Below, one piece after another: positions 32,891 to 33,840 of a stretch of 33,840 nt of DNA (its first letter is position 1; each line of letters starts with the position of its first letter). The stretch comes from Deltaproteobacteria bacterium (GTDB taxonomy: Bacteria > Desulfobacterota > Desulfuromonadia > Geobacterales > Pseudopelobacteraceae): positions 1-33,840 of the forward strand of contig JAFLLC010000005.1 of NCBI GenBank assembly GCA_019162745.1. The letters are read 5' to 3'. The notes beneath the pieces are model-generated. The model did not search any database. It was not told the origin of the DNA and saw nothing but the letters and a program-made list of their open reading frames with translations. The position numbers and the translations under genes are program-made.

Positions 32891-33784
32891 GTGAAAACGT
32901 TATACAACCGGCGGCAGCAGATTCTAACGCTACTCATTTCGTTGGCTGGTGTTTTGTTGTGCGCTTTTGCAGTGAACGCCGCAGAGGAACTGTACGATAT
33001 CGACCTGAAAGAGCTTCGCCGACCGCCGCTCCGCCGCGCAAAGGAGCAGCAAACGCCCCATAAACCAGTGGAACCCTTGTCAACAACACAAGATAAAAAG
33101 AGAGGGAGCAGCAGCTATACCGTTCGACCGGGAGACCACCTGTTTATTATCCTGATGCAACGATATGGCCTATCTAACGAAGCGGCAGAACGGCTTATTC
33201 CGGAGATAATGCGTCTGAACGGCATCAAAAAAGCGGAGAGATTGTCGGTGGGACAACAGCTGACTATCCCGCTTCCAGCGGTAACGGATAAGCCGACACA
33301 GAGTAACAGTCAAAGTTCAAACGCCCCCTCCCATCCCGAACCAGAAACCGTGTCGCCCGATGCCAATGGCACTCCTCATGTGCGCGTATTGGCGGCAATC
33401 CCGGCCCGCCCCTGCCTGCTGGCGCGCGAAGTTGCAGAACAACTTGGAGTGCACGTCACCCCCTTTTCCACTTTCATGGACGCAGAGGGGCTCAGCATGT
33501 CATACTACGCCATTAAAATTGCCGTGGTCTTCGGTCTAGCTCCAGCCGAAGCATACACTCTTGAGCGCCTGCTGGCACTGCAGGGGGTAAAATTACTCCT
33601 CTTCAAGAGCGATGAGGCGCCGCGTTCTGTAATAGAAGGAGTGGCCGGCGCTCTGGGAATCCCTTTCCGCTTGTCCAATGCCGACGCCGCAGCAGAACTT
33701 CCACTGACTTATCTTTTCCCTGCCGCCATAAGCGGCAAGGATCTCAGGCTGACAATCCGCCCTGACATCCCCGTCTCAAAATAA
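32891..33784 (+). CDS. Secreted LysM-domain protein
   Basis: A 297-residue envelope protein of unknown role. A signal peptide or N-terminal anchor (LLISLAGVLLCAFAVNA, about 15-31) is followed by a proline- and lysine-rich linker. A LysM peptidoglycan-binding domain (about 75-129) reads SYTVRPGDHLFIILMQRYGL and ends VGQQLTIPLP. A Ser/Pro linker then leads to a C-terminal domain of about 120 residues that I do not recognise (RVLAAIPARPCLLAREVAEQ to the end). The start is GTG 32891 with GGGG upstream. Its stop is one base from the stop-codon end of the convergent gene at the window edge, and no terminator is visible between them. Confidence 0.78.
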   Translation: MKTLYNRRQQILTLLISLAGVLLCAFAVNAAEELYDIDLKELRRPPLRRAKEQQTPHKPVEPLSTTQDKKRGSSSYTVRPGDHLFIILMQRYGLSNEAAERLIPEIMRLNGIKKAERLSVGQQLTIPLPAVTDKPTQSNSQSSNAPSHPEPETVSPDANGTPHVRVLAAIPARPCLLAREVAEQLGVHVTPFSTFMDAEGLSMSYYAIKIAVVFGLAPAEAYTLERLLALQGVKLLLFKSDEAPRSVIEGVAGALGIPFRLSNADAAAELPLTYLFPAAISGKDLRLTIRPDIPVSK

Positions 33785-33785
33785 C

Positions 33786-33840
33786 TCAGAACTCCATCGG
33801 CATAGCCTTGATCTGCTTGGCGGTAAATACCGGGCCATCC
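33786..33840 (-). CDS. 3' end of a leftward gene, possibly dihydroorotate dehydrogenase electron-transfer subunit (PyrK)
   Basis: Only the last 17 codons are inside the window. They read DGPVFTAKQIKAMPMEF before TGA. PyrK proteins commonly end shortly after a KDGPVF.AEE segment that follows their [2Fe-2S] cysteines, so PyrK or a close FAD/NAD-binding relative is likely. The stretch is too short for certainty. Confidence 0.45.
   Translation of the reverse strand, partial: DGPVFTAKQIKAMPMEF

Noticed and set aside
1-33840. Search by eye for tRNA, rRNA, CRISPR repeats, phage attachment sites and replication origins
   Set aside because: No T-loop motifs in a cloverleaf context, no regularly spaced repeats, no DnaA-box clusters and no integrase gene were seen.

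Overview
The window looks like a chromosomal segment of a Geobacter-like anaerobe (Desulfuromonadales/Desulfobacterota). This rests on gene families and gene order rather than on a marker gene. It has a chemoreceptor inside a trp operon, a c-di-GMP-binding PilZ protein, a receiver/histidine-kinase protein, LptD-type LPS export, a TatC without adjacent TatA, and moderate to high GC with Gram-negative envelope proteins. No rRNA, tRNA, CRISPR array, prophage or intact insertion sequence was found. Most genes are well-known housekeeping families, and I do not see a convincing new multi-gene system.

Left part (1-4890): a decayed accessory strip. An ihfA-like gene runs leftward and overlaps the start of a YaiI/UPF0178 gene cut by the window edge. 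To its right are a broken IHF-beta-like remnant, an outer-membrane beta-barrel gene and a Sir2 deacetylase gene only 7 bp after it. Then come mtnP (leftward), a 41-residue stump of a HEPN-domain gene, a frameshifted concentrative nucleoside transporter whose reading frame runs into the C-terminal part of an IS21-type IstB ATPase, and a small secreted-protein ORF that ends inside the terminator of pta.

Metabolic core (4922-22428): pta stands alone without ackA. Reading leftward from 10120, ribH-nusB-hom are packed with 1-bp overlaps, followed by trpF-trpB (ATGA overlap) and a terminator. Rightward are rnr-tatC with a terminator, an Rrf2-type iron-sulfur regulator candidate, a lytic-transglycosylase lipoprotein with its own terminator, and then a promoter driving a methyl-accepting chemotaxis protein that overlaps trpA by 4 bp, followed by accD-folC-lptD. 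The trp genes are therefore split: trpFB and trpA lie on opposite strands about 10 kb apart.

Right part (22441-33840): a SAM methyltransferase gene faces away from hemW. Next are an AEC-family transporter, a bidirectional terminator, and a leftward group kch-like channel / TIM-barrel isomerase / galE, then PilZ. Rightward follow a GntR/FCD regulator with an operator-like palindrome in its promoter, ispD, a REC-histidine-kinase gene overlapping ispD by 7 bp, a DsbC-like periplasmic thiol protein and a LysM protein. The window ends in the 3' end of a leftward gene that resembles pyrK.

Start codons were often moved inward from the longest open frame, on the basis of ribosome binding sites, signal peptides or family length. 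Each such choice is explained in its entry.
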